NCBI GenBank assembly: GCA_963666575.2
Contig: CAXXYG010000016.1
Span: 310,001 to 374,000 of the forward strand
Origin: JABMQB01 sp963666575
Lineage (GTDB): Bacteria; Bacteroidota; Bacteroidia; Bacteroidales; Prolixibacteraceae
DNA length: 64,000 nucleotides
Direction: 5' to 3'
Part shown: positions 47,390 to 56,760 of the stretch, piece after piece
How the letters are laid out: each line of letters starts with the position of its first letter
How positions within the stretch are numbered: position 1 is the stretch's first letter
Position numbers and translations under genes: made by a program
The notes under the pieces: model-generated
Database searches by the model: none
Told to the model about the DNA's origin: nothing
Seen by the model: the letters and a program-made list of their open reading frames with translations, nothing else

Positions 47390-47409
47390 ATAATATCTTC
47401 CCTGTTTTT
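47242..47409. repeat. Left copy of the 168-bp IS target duplication
   Basis: Identical base for base, as read, to 49040-49207 (constant offset 1798). It contains the 3' end of the aminotransferase gene with its stop codon and ends GTTTTT directly at the IS left end. Confidence 0.95.
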
Positions 47410-49039
47410 CCTGACTTCTGACGCTATCAAAAAAAGACAAGATTCAAAGATATAATTCACAGATATTGAGAATGTTGTGATTTTGTATATATGAAAATAC
47501 CGCACTAACGCGTACTTTTGTGGTATGTATTCGGTACGAAAAGTAAAAACCAGGTCAGGCTCAATTGCCTTGCAAGTGGTGCAATATGTTGCTCACCGTT
47601 CCATTATTATCAAACATATAGGTAGTGGAAAGGACGATATAGAAGTTCAAGCTTTACGTAAAAAGGCCTTTGAGTGGATTGAAGGGCATTCCGGGCAATT
47701 ATCCTTATTCCCGGACCAGAAACAAAAGATATTATTGGTCGATAGGGCTGATTGCATAGGAGTAACACACCATTTTGCTTTTCGTTTTTTCATGAGCTGC
47801 CTTGATGAATGTGAGTTGTCCCATTTGCCCCGGTTATTACTTGATTTTGCTATTATCAGGTTAATTGAACCAGCTTCGAAACTGCGGTCGATAGAACTAT
47901 TACAACACTATTTTGGGATACAGTACTCACAACGCATTTATCGCAATATCCCTAAATTAACAAACTATAAGGCCGACATTGAGCATTGCGCCTATAATGT
48001 TGCCCAAAAGAAATTTAAGGAGCCCTTCTATTTTGTTCTGTACGATGTAACCACTCTTTATTTTGAATCCTTTAAAGCCGATGATTTTAGAATACAGGGG
48101 TTCTCAAAAGACAATAAATCACAACAGCCTCAAATAGTAATCGGGCTTTTGGTAACTCAATCGGGTTTTCCTTTGTCGTACGAGGTTTTTGCCGGAAACA
48201 CCTTTGAAGGAAAAACCATGCTGCCGATAGTTGAACGGTTTATTGCAGGACACCCCCAGGTTAAACCTATTATTGTGGCAGATGCAGCCATGCTCGATGA
48301 ACAGAGGCTTTCTGAACTCAGGGAAAAGGAAATATCATACATTGTCGGTGCACGGTTGGCCAATGCGAACCTTGATTTAGTAAAACGTATTCACAATACA
48401 CTGGATGGGAACCATGGCACAAAGGCCCGTTTCTCTTCGATACATGGTGATTTGGTTTGTGATTTTTCAACCAAACGGTATAAGAAGGAGTTGTATGATT
48501 TTAACAAGCTTGTTCAAAAAGCTGAAGAATTGGTAGCCAAACAATCCCTGAAAGTCAGGGCCAAGTTTATCAGAAAGGTCTCCAAAGAGAAAATAGAACT
48601 GAATACCGCATTAATTGAAAAAAGAAGGTTATTGCTGGGAATAAAGGGATATTGTACCGACTTATCTGAGCAACAATTATCTAACGAGCTAGTAATATCA
48701 CGCTATCACCAACTATGGCATGTAGAACAATCATTCCGAATGAGCAAGTTTGACTTACAGGCACGGCCTATTTATCATCAAAAGCATGATGCAATTAGGG
48801 CCCATATATTGATTTGTTTTGTTGCATTGATAGTAGAAAAATACCTGGACTTAACAACCAAGCTATCGCTTAGGGAAATACGCTTTCTTGTAATGAACAT
48901 TACTGAAACCCATATACAAGACCGCGTAACAAAGGAAACATTTATCTTCAGGTCACCTACCAAAGAAATTTTGGAAACCCCATTAGCAAAGTTGATATCA
49001 AAATGGAAATTGCTACCGCACTAATCGTCAGAAGTCAGG
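47410..49039 (+). mobile_element. IS1634-type insertion sequence, complete
   Basis: A 1630-bp element. The ends are perfect 14-bp terminal inverted repeats: CCTGACTTCTGACG (47410-47423) and CGTCAGAAGTCAGG (49026-49039); the next outer bases T and A also match. It encodes one DDE transposase on the plus strand. The flanks are a 168-bp direct duplication (47242-47409 and 49040-49207). Very long, variable target duplications are a reported feature of IS1634-family elements (IS1634, IS1549). The identity of both copies argues for a recent insertion. An 11-bp sequence TACCGCACTAA occurs both before the transposase start (47498) and at the right end (49014). Confidence 0.93.
47525..49024 (+). CDS. 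IS1634-family DDE transposase
   Basis: A 499-residue transposase of the IS4 superfamily. N-terminal MYSVRKVKTRSGSIALQVV is a typical IS1634 start. The three catalytic acids are placed in FVLYDVTTLYFES (first Asp), PIIVADAAMLDEQRLSELRE (second Asp) and YHQLWHVEQSFRMSKFDL (the Y-x-x-L-W-x-x-E-x-S-F-R-x-x-K signature, Glu). The frame is uninterrupted, and the stop lies 15 bases before the right end, so the copy may be active. Confidence 0.95.
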   Translation: MYSVRKVKTRSGSIALQVVQYVAHRSIIIKHIGSGKDDIEVQALRKKAFEWIEGHSGQLSLFPDQKQKILLVDRADCIGVTHHFAFRFFMSCLDECELSHLPRLLLDFAIIRLIEPASKLRSIELLQHYFGIQYSQRIYRNIPKLTNYKADIEHCAYNVAQKKFKEPFYFVLYDVTTLYFESFKADDFRIQGFSKDNKSQQPQIVIGLLVTQSGFPLSYEVFAGNTFEGKTMLPIVERFIAGHPQVKPIIVADAAMLDEQRLSELREKEISYIVGARLANANLDLVKRIHNTLDGNHGTKARFSSIHGDLVCDFSTKRYKKELYDFNKLVQKAEELVAKQSLKVRAKFIRKVSKEKIELNTALIEKRRLLLGIKGYCTDLSEQQLSNELVISRYHQLWHVEQSFRMSKFDLQARPIYHQKHDAIRAHILICFVALIVEKYLDLTTKLSLREIRFLVMNITETHIQDRVTKETFIFRSPTKEILETPLAKLISKWKLLPH

Positions 49040-49207
49040 ACTAATCACAAAAGCCAAAGTAGCAACAGTGCCAATATCCACTTTTTACCACCAGAAAAAA
49101 AATGATTTTTTACTTCGAATTTGTTTTGCCAAAAAGAATGAAACTTTGGAAAAAGCAGCTCAATATTTATCTGAATTTAGACTTTAGATAATATCTTCCC
49201 TGTTTTT
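49040..49207. repeat. Right copy of the 168-bp IS target duplication
   Basis: Identical to 47242-47409. It holds an orphan copy of the last 48 codons of the aminotransferase gene plus the C-terminal eight codons of the minus-strand Memo-AMMECR1 gene, whose stop codon (49184-49186) overlaps the former aminotransferase stop. Confidence 0.95.
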
Positions 49208-50635
49208 ATCACTAAAGATAATAGCCTCATACGTATAAATTTCAGCCGTTTTCCACCCATCCCAGCCAATCCCCGCTTTATCGCGCGAGCAATGCCCTAA
49301 AAATTGTTCAAGGTTCCAATCGGTTTTTGTTGCCACCTGTGGTAAAAATGTACCCGATGAAAATCCCCTTTTTATAACTATACCGTGTTTCCCGAGTTTA
49401 ATATTTTGTACATCTTCAATTTTTTTCAAAGGAGACAAAACCGATAATTCAATGGTGACATTTTTAATATCCTCCGGTTTTAATTTGTCAAACCGGTAAT
49501 CATTTGAGGCAGAAACTACTATTTTAGGAACGGATTTAAACAAAGGTTTATACCCTTCAATATTCCCTATACAACCTCGTAAATCACTTTCAAGATATAG
49601 GCTCACAAAAATACCCAGCTTTTCATTTAATATACCTTGAGATTGTATGGTTGGATTAACTTTCTCCTCAGCTAATCCATAAGAATGCATCAACGATTGC
49701 CGGGCTAATTTTAACAGATTGTTTTTTTCCTCTTCTAATAATACAAATGGATTGTCCTCCGGCTTTTGATAAACGGCCAGAGCCAAATAACCAACAACCC
49801 GTGATTTATCGCCATAAAACCGGGCATCGCCTGAATTTTGACTGGCAATTTTTTTGTATTCAAAACGTTTATTTTCAGTGAGGTACATGAGCATTAATAC
49901 CGAAGTCCAGCCGCACATTGAAGTAGCTAAATGAGGAATTTTTAGTTGCCTGTTTTTTTCAATCGTTTGCAATAAATTTTGCGGATTATTGGAAAGTACT
50001 GCGTCCGCCGTCCTTTTATCAACTTCAACGGCATCGTTATATTCAGGATAATGTGATAAATCAGTACTTATCACAAACAAGTTTTCAGGAACAAAATATG
50101 GGGCAAGAACTTCAGCTATTTTTTTACATTCTTCAGCTGATTGAGTTCCTAAAATTATTGGAACCAATAAAAAATCACTCCCCAATTTATATTGCAAAAA
50201 TGGCAACTGAACTTCAAGGCTGTGTTCGTTTCTATGGGCTTCATCATTATCTACAAACAAGGAATTTTCCTGACACAGTTTAATGGCCAGATCGGTGTCA
50301 ACATTAATAGTCCCAAGTGGTGTTTTGTAATTTCCTGGACAATAAACCGCTGCACCCTTAAAAGCCATTTGATGGCTCGAAGCTATTACAAAAACTCTTT
50401 TATATTCAGCTTTAACAGGTATTTGATTAAACGCCGATGCTGCTACCTCGCCACTAAAAACATAACCTGCATGAGGAGACACAATAGCCTGAGGCGGATC
50501 GTTTTTACTACATGGATCTTCTGCAACAGCAATTAATTTTTTTAATTCCTGAAGAAGTTCCTTTTTATTTCCGGGATAAAATTTACCAGCAAAAAAAGAC
50601 TCACGGTCAGTTTTGGAAGAACGATAATGGTTCAT
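49184..50635 (-). CDS. AmmeMemoRadiSam protein B-A fusion (Memo-AMMECR1)
   Basis: A 483-residue two-domain protein. Residues 1-275 are a Memo-like domain (AmmeMemoRadiSam B): IVSPHAGYVFSGEVAASAF, NEHSLEVQLPFLQYKL, ISTDLSHYPEYNDAVEVDKRTADAVL and MCGWTSVLMLMYLTEN carry the conserved His/Cys/Asp residues of the metal-binding site. Residues about 290-483 are an AMMECR1 domain (AmmeMemoRadiSam A) with the conserved LRGCIGNIEGYKPL and SGTFLPQVATKTDWNLEQFLGHC. Its usual partner, a radical SAM protein, is not in the window. The last eight codons lie inside the IS target duplication, so the reading frame was kept on insertion. The SPOR lipoprotein frame overlaps its start by 29 bases. The biochemical role of the system is unknown. 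Confidence 0.92.
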   Translation of the reverse strand: MNHYRSSKTDRESFFAGKFYPGNKKELLQELKKLIAVAEDPCSKNDPPQAIVSPHAGYVFSGEVAASAFNQIPVKAEYKRVFVIASSHQMAFKGAAVYCPGNYKTPLGTINVDTDLAIKLCQENSLFVDNDEAHRNEHSLEVQLPFLQYKLGSDFLLVPIILGTQSAEECKKIAEVLAPYFVPENLFVISTDLSHYPEYNDAVEVDKRTADAVLSNNPQNLLQTIEKNRQLKIPHLATSMCGWTSVLMLMYLTENKRFEYKKIASQNSGDARFYGDKSRVVGYLALAVYQKPEDNPFVLLEEEKNNLLKLARQSLMHSYGLAEEKVNPTIQSQGILNEKLGIFVSLYLESDLRGCIGNIEGYKPLFKSVPKIVVSASNDYRFDKLKPEDIKNVTIELSVLSPLKKIEDVQNIKLGKHGIVIKRGFSSGTFLPQVATKTDWNLEQFLGHCSRDKAGIGWDGWKTAEIYTYEAIIFSDKNREDII

Positions 50636-51263
50636 TTTCTAAATCGGCTTTATAAAACAACCATGCTGTTGCATATTGTGGATTGTCAGCCCTATAATCT
50701 TGTAAATAACCTCTGGCCTCAACTTCATTGCGGTAACGTTTAACAATCACACGGTTAAAACCATTGTTAAAAAACTGGACATAAGTTGTTCCGTATCCAA
50801 TATCCTGAAGTGATTTTGCAAACATATCGGCATAAAGTTTATTCTGAAAACTACCGCTTACAATATGGTAATAAATTGGTTCGACCTTGTTTTTAACAAT
50901 TTTCTCAACAATATCATCAACTCTTTCCTGAATAGGCGTTTTAATTGGTTCAACCACATCGGGTGTTGTTTTTTCTCCGCTGTTTACCGTTCCTTCCAAT
51001 TCATTTTTAATTATATTTTCAGCCGTTGGCTCCGATTGAGCTACTGTTTTGTCCTCTTCCATTTGATCAGGGAATAACTGTACAGAATAATCTGACCTGT
51101 CATCGTTATTCTGCATTTGTTCAGGTAAATCTTCAGCTTTTACAATTTTACGTGGTATTTTAAAAAACTTACTGGTAGCCGATTTTTTAGAACTATTGCA
51201 CGTAGTAAATAAACCCAAAACCAATATTAAACTTACTACACCCAAAATCTGAGTAACCTTCAT
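50607..51263 (-). CDS. SPOR-domain lipoprotein
   Basis: A lipoprotein of about 218 residues. I start at ATG 51263 (MKVTQILGVVSLILVLGLFTTCNSS; lipobox Cys near residue 22); ATGs at 51272 and 51275 are close alternatives, while the frame upstream to 51329 overlaps the Vsr gene. A long acidic linker is followed by a C-terminal SPOR domain (YYHIVSGSFQNKLYADMFAKSLQDIGYG ... FNRVIVKRYRNEVEARGYLQDYRADNPQYATAWLF). Septal peptidoglycan binding is the expected role. It overlaps the start of the Memo-AMMECR1 gene by 29 bases, so the two are co-translated. Confidence 0.88.
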   Translation of the reverse strand: MKVTQILGVVSLILVLGLFTTCNSSKKSATSKFFKIPRKIVKAEDLPEQMQNNDDRSDYSVQLFPDQMEEDKTVAQSEPTAENIIKNELEGTVNSGEKTTPDVVEPIKTPIQERVDDIVEKIVKNKVEPIYYHIVSGSFQNKLYADMFAKSLQDIGYGTTYVQFFNNGFNRVIVKRYRNEVEARGYLQDYRADNPQYATAWLFYKADLENEPLSFFQN

Positions 51264-51283
51264 TTTTCCCATCATTCTATTTT

Positions 51284-51715
51284 TTAGAATTCCCTGTTTT
51301 CTATAAGCCGAATGACCTTTAATAAACATTCAGCCGGATTTTGTTCTATTTCATGCTGCCACAACCGAATTACCTTGTATCCTAAATAATTCAGTTTTGC
51401 ATAATTAACCTGGTCTCTGGCTATGTTCTTTTCAATTTTGGGGATCCAATAATTCCTGTTTGATTTAATCTTCTCCCGTTTATCCTGCCAATTATAGCCA
51501 TGCCAAAACTCTCCATCAATAAATACAACCACTTTGTATTTCAGAATAACAATATCGGGTGATCCAGGAAGTGCCTTAACATTTTTCCTATACCTGATTC
51601 CAGCGTTCCAAAGCAGTTTTCGAAAAACCAATTCTGGCTTTGTATCCTTGCTTTGAATTTTCGCCATTAGCCGAGACCTCTCCTCTGAAGTCTCAAACCC
51701 ATATTTTGTTTTCAT
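51284..51715 (-). CDS. vsr: Very short patch repair (Vsr) endonuclease
   Basis: A 143-residue endonuclease that nicks next to T:G mismatches arising from deamination of 5-methylcytosine. Family landmarks: YGFETSEERSRLMAKIQSKDTKPELVFRKLLW, the catalytic aspartate in LPGSPDIVILKYKVVVFIDGEFWHGYNW, and NYWIPKIEKNIARDQVNYAKLNYLGYKVIRLWQHEIEQ. Length is normal. No cytosine-5 methyltransferase or restriction enzyme gene is nearby, so it is an orphan in this window. It ends 20 bases before the SPOR lipoprotein start on the same strand. Confidence 0.95.
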   Translation of the reverse strand: MKTKYGFETSEERSRLMAKIQSKDTKPELVFRKLLWNAGIRYRKNVKALPGSPDIVILKYKVVVFIDGEFWHGYNWQDKREKIKSNRNYWIPKIEKNIARDQVNYAKLNYLGYKVIRLWQHEIEQNPAECLLKVIRLIENREF

Positions 51716-51922
51716 CCATTACTGGTTGGATAATAAAATTATGTAAAAAAGACAGTATTGACAGGGGATTCAGCATTACGGAACTCACTTTTATTAACTA
51801 CAAATTGTTAAAAGGAAAAATACAAAACACAATTTATATATTCGCCTGTATATATGAGCGTTACAGAAGGACAAGCGTGTTTATTAACCACCCTTTGTTT
51901 AAAACAACGCTGAAAGGCGTTG

Positions 51923-54900
51923 CTAGTTAATGATTACTTTTTGGTTGGTAAGGATGTTTTTAGCCACTATTTCAATAAAATAAACACCTTTGGGCAGATG
52001 AGAAACATTAATTTCCTGTTCAAATATCAGGCTGTTTGAATAAACATCACGGTTGAACTGAAGCTGCCCCCTGCTATCTAACAAACGAACCTGTATGTAT
52101 TGATTAACTATATTTTCAATGCGAATTTTAAAAATCCCATTGTTGGGATTTGGAAAAGTGGTTATTTCAAATTCATCCGATTCTTCATTTATTTGCACTA
52201 GTAAATTCACCAGCTGGGCTTGATTAACACACCCATTAAAATCGGTAACCTCGAGGTAATACGATCCACTTCGAATGGCTTCGTAAGTATTATTCGTAGC
52301 ACCTTGAATGGCCCCATACTCGTCAAACCACTGGTATGATTCATAAATATTTTCACTTTCCAAAACATTTTTATTTGATGATACAATAGGAATGTTGTAC
52401 TCATATTCCATCAAATTGGTAACAACAATACTGTCGCATCCCCATTGATTCTGAAGAATCCTTTCATAAATACCAGCCGAATACCAGCCGTTGTAATCTT
52501 CGCCCTGGCATAAATATATGTTTTCATCAACTATTATTTCAGGAATTACAGTGAGGCGAGTAATTACAACACTATCGCAGCCATTGCTATTACTTAAATA
52601 CCTGACATATTGCCCCGACTCGTCCCAGCCGTTATAATTTTCGCCCGAACATATTACTACCTCTTCTTCAATCCGGTCGGGGGATAAAATAGAAAGATGT
52701 GTTGTAACAATACTATCGCAACCTACTAAATTTAACAACTCCCGAATATAAATTCCTTCTTCATCAAAACCAAAATAGTTTTCTCCTTCGCAAATTCCAA
52801 CAGTTTCAGTAATTTCAATAGGTTCACAGGTTTTTAAAACAACAGGTTTTTCTGCAAAGTCAATTAAACCACTGTTTTCAGTATCAACAATTTTAAACTC
52901 AATGGAATCCCCTTCACTAAACCAATCTATGGCTTTCCAAACAAAGGAAGCAGAATCGGCATTAACTTCCTGAATAATCTTCCAACTATTTTCAGAATCA
53001 CCAGCCTTTTTACAAAATACAGATGCTTGGTTTATACCGGATGACTTAATACAATTTATACGTATTTCCTGAGACGGATTATACTTAAACGTCTCAAATT
53101 CAGCTTCAATTTTTAATACATTCCCCTGCCTGTTTGAATTCCCTTCGTTATAAAAAGGTTTTGGCCAACTTGATTTTCCCAATCCCGATTCCAAGTATGA
53201 ACTAACAGACCAAAGCTCATTACTTTCTTCATTGGGAATAATTATTTCACCAAATTTATTAATTGTGCAAGCCCCGGTATAATTCCTGTAATAACTACCC
53301 GATTCACCATCGCGCCGCAAACTAAACTTACTCAATAACTGCCCTTCAGGAGATAATGTCAGAAAACTATAATCGGAAGCAATAATATTAATTGTAGACT
53401 CACTGCCAAGAACAGGTGAAGAAATTGGGGACCATGGAGCTGTTGAATACGACCATATTTTATCACCCTTGTCGTTAATACAAACAATTGCCTTGGCATT
53501 ATTATCTGCAATTATTAAATTCCCAGATTTATCAATAACGGGTTGCTCAATTGACTGAACTGCATTATTCTTCCAAATTATCTGGCCTTCGGTATCTATT
53601 TTAAAAATTCCACAGTTGCTTGATAAATATACGTTTTGATCAACCCCAATTATCAACGATCCAAATTTATCACACCCATCAATTGTTTTGTCATAAATGA
53701 GCTGCCCCTGGTTGTTCAGTTTAATTAGCCTGTTAGAGCTTATTATATACACATTATCGAAATAATCAATAGCTGGAGTTGTGTTAAAATTAGTGGTTGT
53801 ATTTGCTGTGGTTTCAATATGGTACGACCACAAAATTTGCCCGGTTTCGGTTACACAAACTACATTTTTATTTATTGCTGAATAAACAACAGCACTGTTC
53901 AAAGAATTTAAAGCTATATTACTTCGCTCTATTCTGAAATAATCGTCTGAAACTACCGAATTCCATATTTCATTACCTGAAAAAGACAAATTAAACAATT
54001 TAGGAATATCAGATTGAATTTGATTATTGGAATACCAAAGACTATTATTATTTAATACGATTGATGAATTGGTAATGGCCAGCATACTTTTTGACCAATC
54101 CAAATCGCCACTTTGAAACAATGCAAATATTTTTTGCCCTGATAAAAAAATGTGTGAATCGGTAATTGCAGGTGTACCATTTATGTTTCCTGTCAGATTA
54201 TAATCCTCTTTAAAATTTCGAATATAATTCTTTTTAAAGGGTATGGTAGTAAAGGTTTTGCTGCTTATTAAAAGTGGATTATCCATCGTATCTGAAACAA
54301 TAAAATAACCCCTATTATTATAAATCACATCTTCGGGAATTACCCACTCAATTTTATTTTCTGAAACAGTTTCAAATAACCTGGTTTTTCCCTTTTCAGA
54401 AACAAAGTCAATATTAACAGGTAAATTGTGTTGTTGAAGATTTAAATTAGCCTGAACAGTTTCTCCTATAAAATACTCACTATGTGCATTCTCCAGAAAT
54501 AACTCCTGTGGAAATACAAATTGAAACTTCTTTGAATAAACAAAACTTTTATCATCAATCGAAGATATCTGAAAGTAAAATACCGATGAATCTTTAGGAA
54601 ATCCATATGTTTCTAAATCAAATGAACTTACCTCAGTGGCCGATAATAACGTATCAAACACCGCATTCGCATTCCGTAATATAACATTTACCGGCAATCC
54701 GGTTTTATTTTCCCAGCTAATTTTGGGATTATCAACACCAACAGTAATCTTTTCTTTTTCTAAATCCTGAACAATTTTTATGTCATTCCCCGAATGGTAA
54801 TTGATTTCACGTGAAACATCGTTTACAGCAGGATTTTGAGAATAATAAAGTTTTAAAAAGGTTTTGGGGCTATTGTAATCCGAATCAAAATAAATTTCGT

Positions 54901-56425
54901 CTCCACTTTTTACACCTGTTGAAATATTTTCCCAATCGATACTATCAAGTGTTAATGATAACGACACCGGCAAATCCCACAGGTTTTTATAATTAATGGA
55001 ATATTTATCTCCCTTATTTATTGTTTGCCCTATCGATTCATCATCCAATACAAGCGGATGAATTTTTAATCCTTCATTTAATAAACTTTGATTAATGGCT
55101 TGGCTGTACCTAAATGATTTATCAATGTTGTCCGCTTCAAAATTTATTTTTAATGAATTAAAAATATTTGTTTCGGAGCCGTCAAATCCCCGGATTGTAT
55201 AATTAAAATATCCCGGATTTTCCAAAATAATATCTTTCCATTCGGTATGGTCAAAGGCTATTTCTCCTTCAAAAGGAATGGAATCTTTGTGTATGTATAT
55301 TTGGCCTGGAGTAAATTCTCTTAATTCATTATTTCCCAATTGATTCACAAAATCAAAGCCGATATTTATTTCCTTCCGCGAAGAATGATTAAAGTTTACA
55401 ACTGTAAATATTTCAGGAATATAGTTTTCCTGTTTTTCAAAATACCAAAACCGTTTAAATTTTTCCTGAATAGCTTTATACGAAATGTAAAATGTGCCGT
55501 CCCCGTTTGGCCCCCAGCCTGGCCCATGGCTATTTACACATTTAAAAGCACCATGCTGAATCGTATCACCTTCGTTATATTGAATACTATCATCGTAACC
55601 AACCATAGTAACAACATGGTTGGTCCAGCCCAGAAATTCTCCATCTAATTCAAATGCCGGCAAACTATCAGTTGTTAAAACCAAATTTCCTTTAACAATA
55701 AAAATATTAATGGGTACTGAAAACAAGGTACCCTCTGCTAACAAAGCCTTTAGGTTAAAAAAATCGAAATCACCATTACTATTTATTGATGCACTATTTA
55801 TGGTCCGGTTAACAGCAGCTTTTTTCCAAAATTCAGCTTCGCCGGGCAAATAGGTAACATCGTGTTGATGATCTTTAAAATCGGACCATGGTACAGCTCC
55901 AAACATTGATAAATAGCGTACATTATCAGTTAATGTTGTTCCCTCATCCTGCCCTCCGTTAGTAAGGTTAAATCCAAAATAAGGACTTAAAATTTTATCC
56001 TGGTATCCTTCGGAAGGTTGGTTGTTTTCCCATTTTGCCCCCGAAAGATCAATATCCTTTTCACGGGCACGGTAAAATGTAAGCGTATAATAGGTGGTTG
56101 ACCATGGCACACACGACCCCAATTCCTGCCTGCCAATGGGTGGAAAATACTTCGATTCAGACCAATCGATGGAAGCAGGCAGATCTTCAGATCCTTTTTT
56201 TAAACTAAAATTTTTATCCCCTGAAATTCCTTTAACATCGCCTGGAGAAAAAACATAACCAGTTGGGTATTTGATGTTTTGCGAATTATTTGTGTTTTGA
56301 GCAACTGAAAAGAACGAACAGAAACCTACCAGAAAAAGAAGGAGAAAAAACCGATATTCTTTTTTCCCAACAGAATTTACTCTATTCTGAAATTTATATT
56401 TTGAATGATGGTGTTTAAACCTCAT
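51923..56425 (-). CDS. Large secreted papain-like (C1) protein with T9SS sorting domain
   Basis: A 1500-residue exported protein. A signal anchor at about 25-43 (FFLLLFLVGFCSFFSVAQ) is followed by a C1 cysteine-peptidase-like domain at about 85-330: the Cys site in IGRQELGSCVPWSTTYYTLTFYRA, the His region in GWTNHVVTMVGYDD and the Asn region in FKCVNSHGPGWGPNGDGTFYISY, so the triad appears complete. Long beta-rich modules follow, then a PQQ-like propeller at about 760-1100 (SAVVYSAINKNVVCVTETGQILWSY; QNVYLSSNCGIFKIDTEGQIIWKNN). Three repeats of about 44 residues at about 1205-1345 share CxGExYxGWxxxGxYxRxLxNxxGCDS. The end is a T9SS type A sorting domain (ITTFPNPNNGIFKIRI ... LPKGVYFIEIVAK). 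It is likely a surface or secreted protease; the substrate is unknown. Confidence 0.88.
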   Translation of the reverse strand: MRFKHHHSKYKFQNRVNSVGKKEYRFFLLLFLVGFCSFFSVAQNTNNSQNIKYPTGYVFSPGDVKGISGDKNFSLKKGSEDLPASIDWSESKYFPPIGRQELGSCVPWSTTYYTLTFYRAREKDIDLSGAKWENNQPSEGYQDKILSPYFGFNLTNGGQDEGTTLTDNVRYLSMFGAVPWSDFKDHQHDVTYLPGEAEFWKKAAVNRTINSASINSNGDFDFFNLKALLAEGTLFSVPINIFIVKGNLVLTTDSLPAFELDGEFLGWTNHVVTMVGYDDSIQYNEGDTIQHGAFKCVNSHGPGWGPNGDGTFYISYKAIQEKFKRFWYFEKQENYIPEIFTVVNFNHSSRKEINIGFDFVNQLGNNELREFTPGQIYIHKDSIPFEGEIAFDHTEWKDIILENPGYFNYTIRGFDGSETNIFNSLKINFEADNIDKSFRYSQAINQSLLNEGLKIHPLVLDDESIGQTINKGDKYSINYKNLWDLPVSLSLTLDSIDWENISTGVKSGDEIYFDSDYNSPKTFLKLYYSQNPAVNDVSREINYHSGNDIKIVQDLEKEKITVGVDNPKISWENKTGLPVNVILRNANAVFDTLLSATEVSSFDLETYGFPKDSSVFYFQISSIDDKSFVYSKKFQFVFPQELFLENAHSEYFIGETVQANLNLQQHNLPVNIDFVSEKGKTRLFETVSENKIEWVIPEDVIYNNRGYFIVSDTMDNPLLISSKTFTTIPFKKNYIRNFKEDYNLTGNINGTPAITDSHIFLSGQKIFALFQSGDLDWSKSMLAITNSSIVLNNNSLWYSNNQIQSDIPKLFNLSFSGNEIWNSVVSDDYFRIERSNIALNSLNSAVVYSAINKNVVCVTETGQILWSYHIETTANTTTNFNTTPAIDYFDNVYIISSNRLIKLNNQGQLIYDKTIDGCDKFGSLIIGVDQNVYLSSNCGIFKIDTEGQIIWKNNAVQSIEQPVIDKSGNLIIADNNAKAIVCINDKGDKIWSYSTAPWSPISSPVLGSESTINIIASDYSFLTLSPEGQLLSKFSLRRDGESGSYYRNYTGACTINKFGEIIIPNEESNELWSVSSYLESGLGKSSWPKPFYNEGNSNRQGNVLKIEAEFETFKYNPSQEIRINCIKSSGINQASVFCKKAGDSENSWKIIQEVNADSASFVWKAIDWFSEGDSIEFKIVDTENSGLIDFAEKPVVLKTCEPIEITETVGICEGENYFGFDEEGIYIRELLNLVGCDSIVTTHLSILSPDRIEEEVVICSGENYNGWDESGQYVRYLSNSNGCDSVVITRLTVIPEIIVDENIYLCQGEDYNGWYSAGIYERILQNQWGCDSIVVTNLMEYEYNIPIVSSNKNVLESENIYESYQWFDEYGAIQGATNNTYEAIRSGSYYLEVTDFNGCVNQAQLVNLLVQINEESDEFEITTFPNPNNGIFKIRIENIVNQYIQVRLLDSRGQLQFNRDVYSNSLIFEQEINVSHLPKGVYFIEIVAKNILTNQKVIIN

Positions 56426-56582
56426 AAAACCATAATCTTGGAATCAATGGATAAATATAGTAAAAAGATAATTACAGGATTAAAAAAAATTATTTATATA
56501 AAAGTAAATGGTTGTTTATTATATAAAAATCTGAATTGATCCGAAAAAAGAAGGATCAGAAACTATTATTGCTATTCAAATA

Positions 56583-56618
56583 AAACAAAAACCTCTTAAC
56601 TTTAATCAGCTAAGAGGC
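56583..56618 (-). terminator. Terminator downstream of tRNA-Leu
   Basis: On the minus strand GCCTCTTA (complement of 56611-56618) pairs with TAAGAGG (complement of 56592-56598), followed by TTTTTGTTTTA. It starts seven bases past the tRNA 3' end. Confidence 0.85.
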
Positions 56619-56624
56619 TTTGAG

Positions 56625-56708
56625 TACCCGAAGTGGGAATCGAACCCACACTTCCTTGCAGAAACTGGATTTTGAATCCAGCGCGTCTACCAATTCCGCC
56701 ATTCGGGC
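56625..56708 (-). tRNA. tRNA-Leu (CAA)
   Basis: An 84-base tRNA with the long variable arm of class II. Acceptor GCCCGAA pairs with TTCGGGT (one G-U), discriminator A. The D-arm contains GGCGGAATTGGTAGACGC, the anticodon stem CTGGA/TCCAG encloses TTCAAAA with anticodon CAA (56672-56674), and the T-loop reads GTGGGTTCGATTCCCAC. The CCA end is not encoded. It reads UUG codons. A 14-base duplicate of its 5' end lies at 56761-56774. Confidence 0.97.
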
Positions 56709-56760
56709 ATTTATGCCATTCTATTCGTACTTTCCTGCGTCTCCCCCCGAAGCATCGGGA

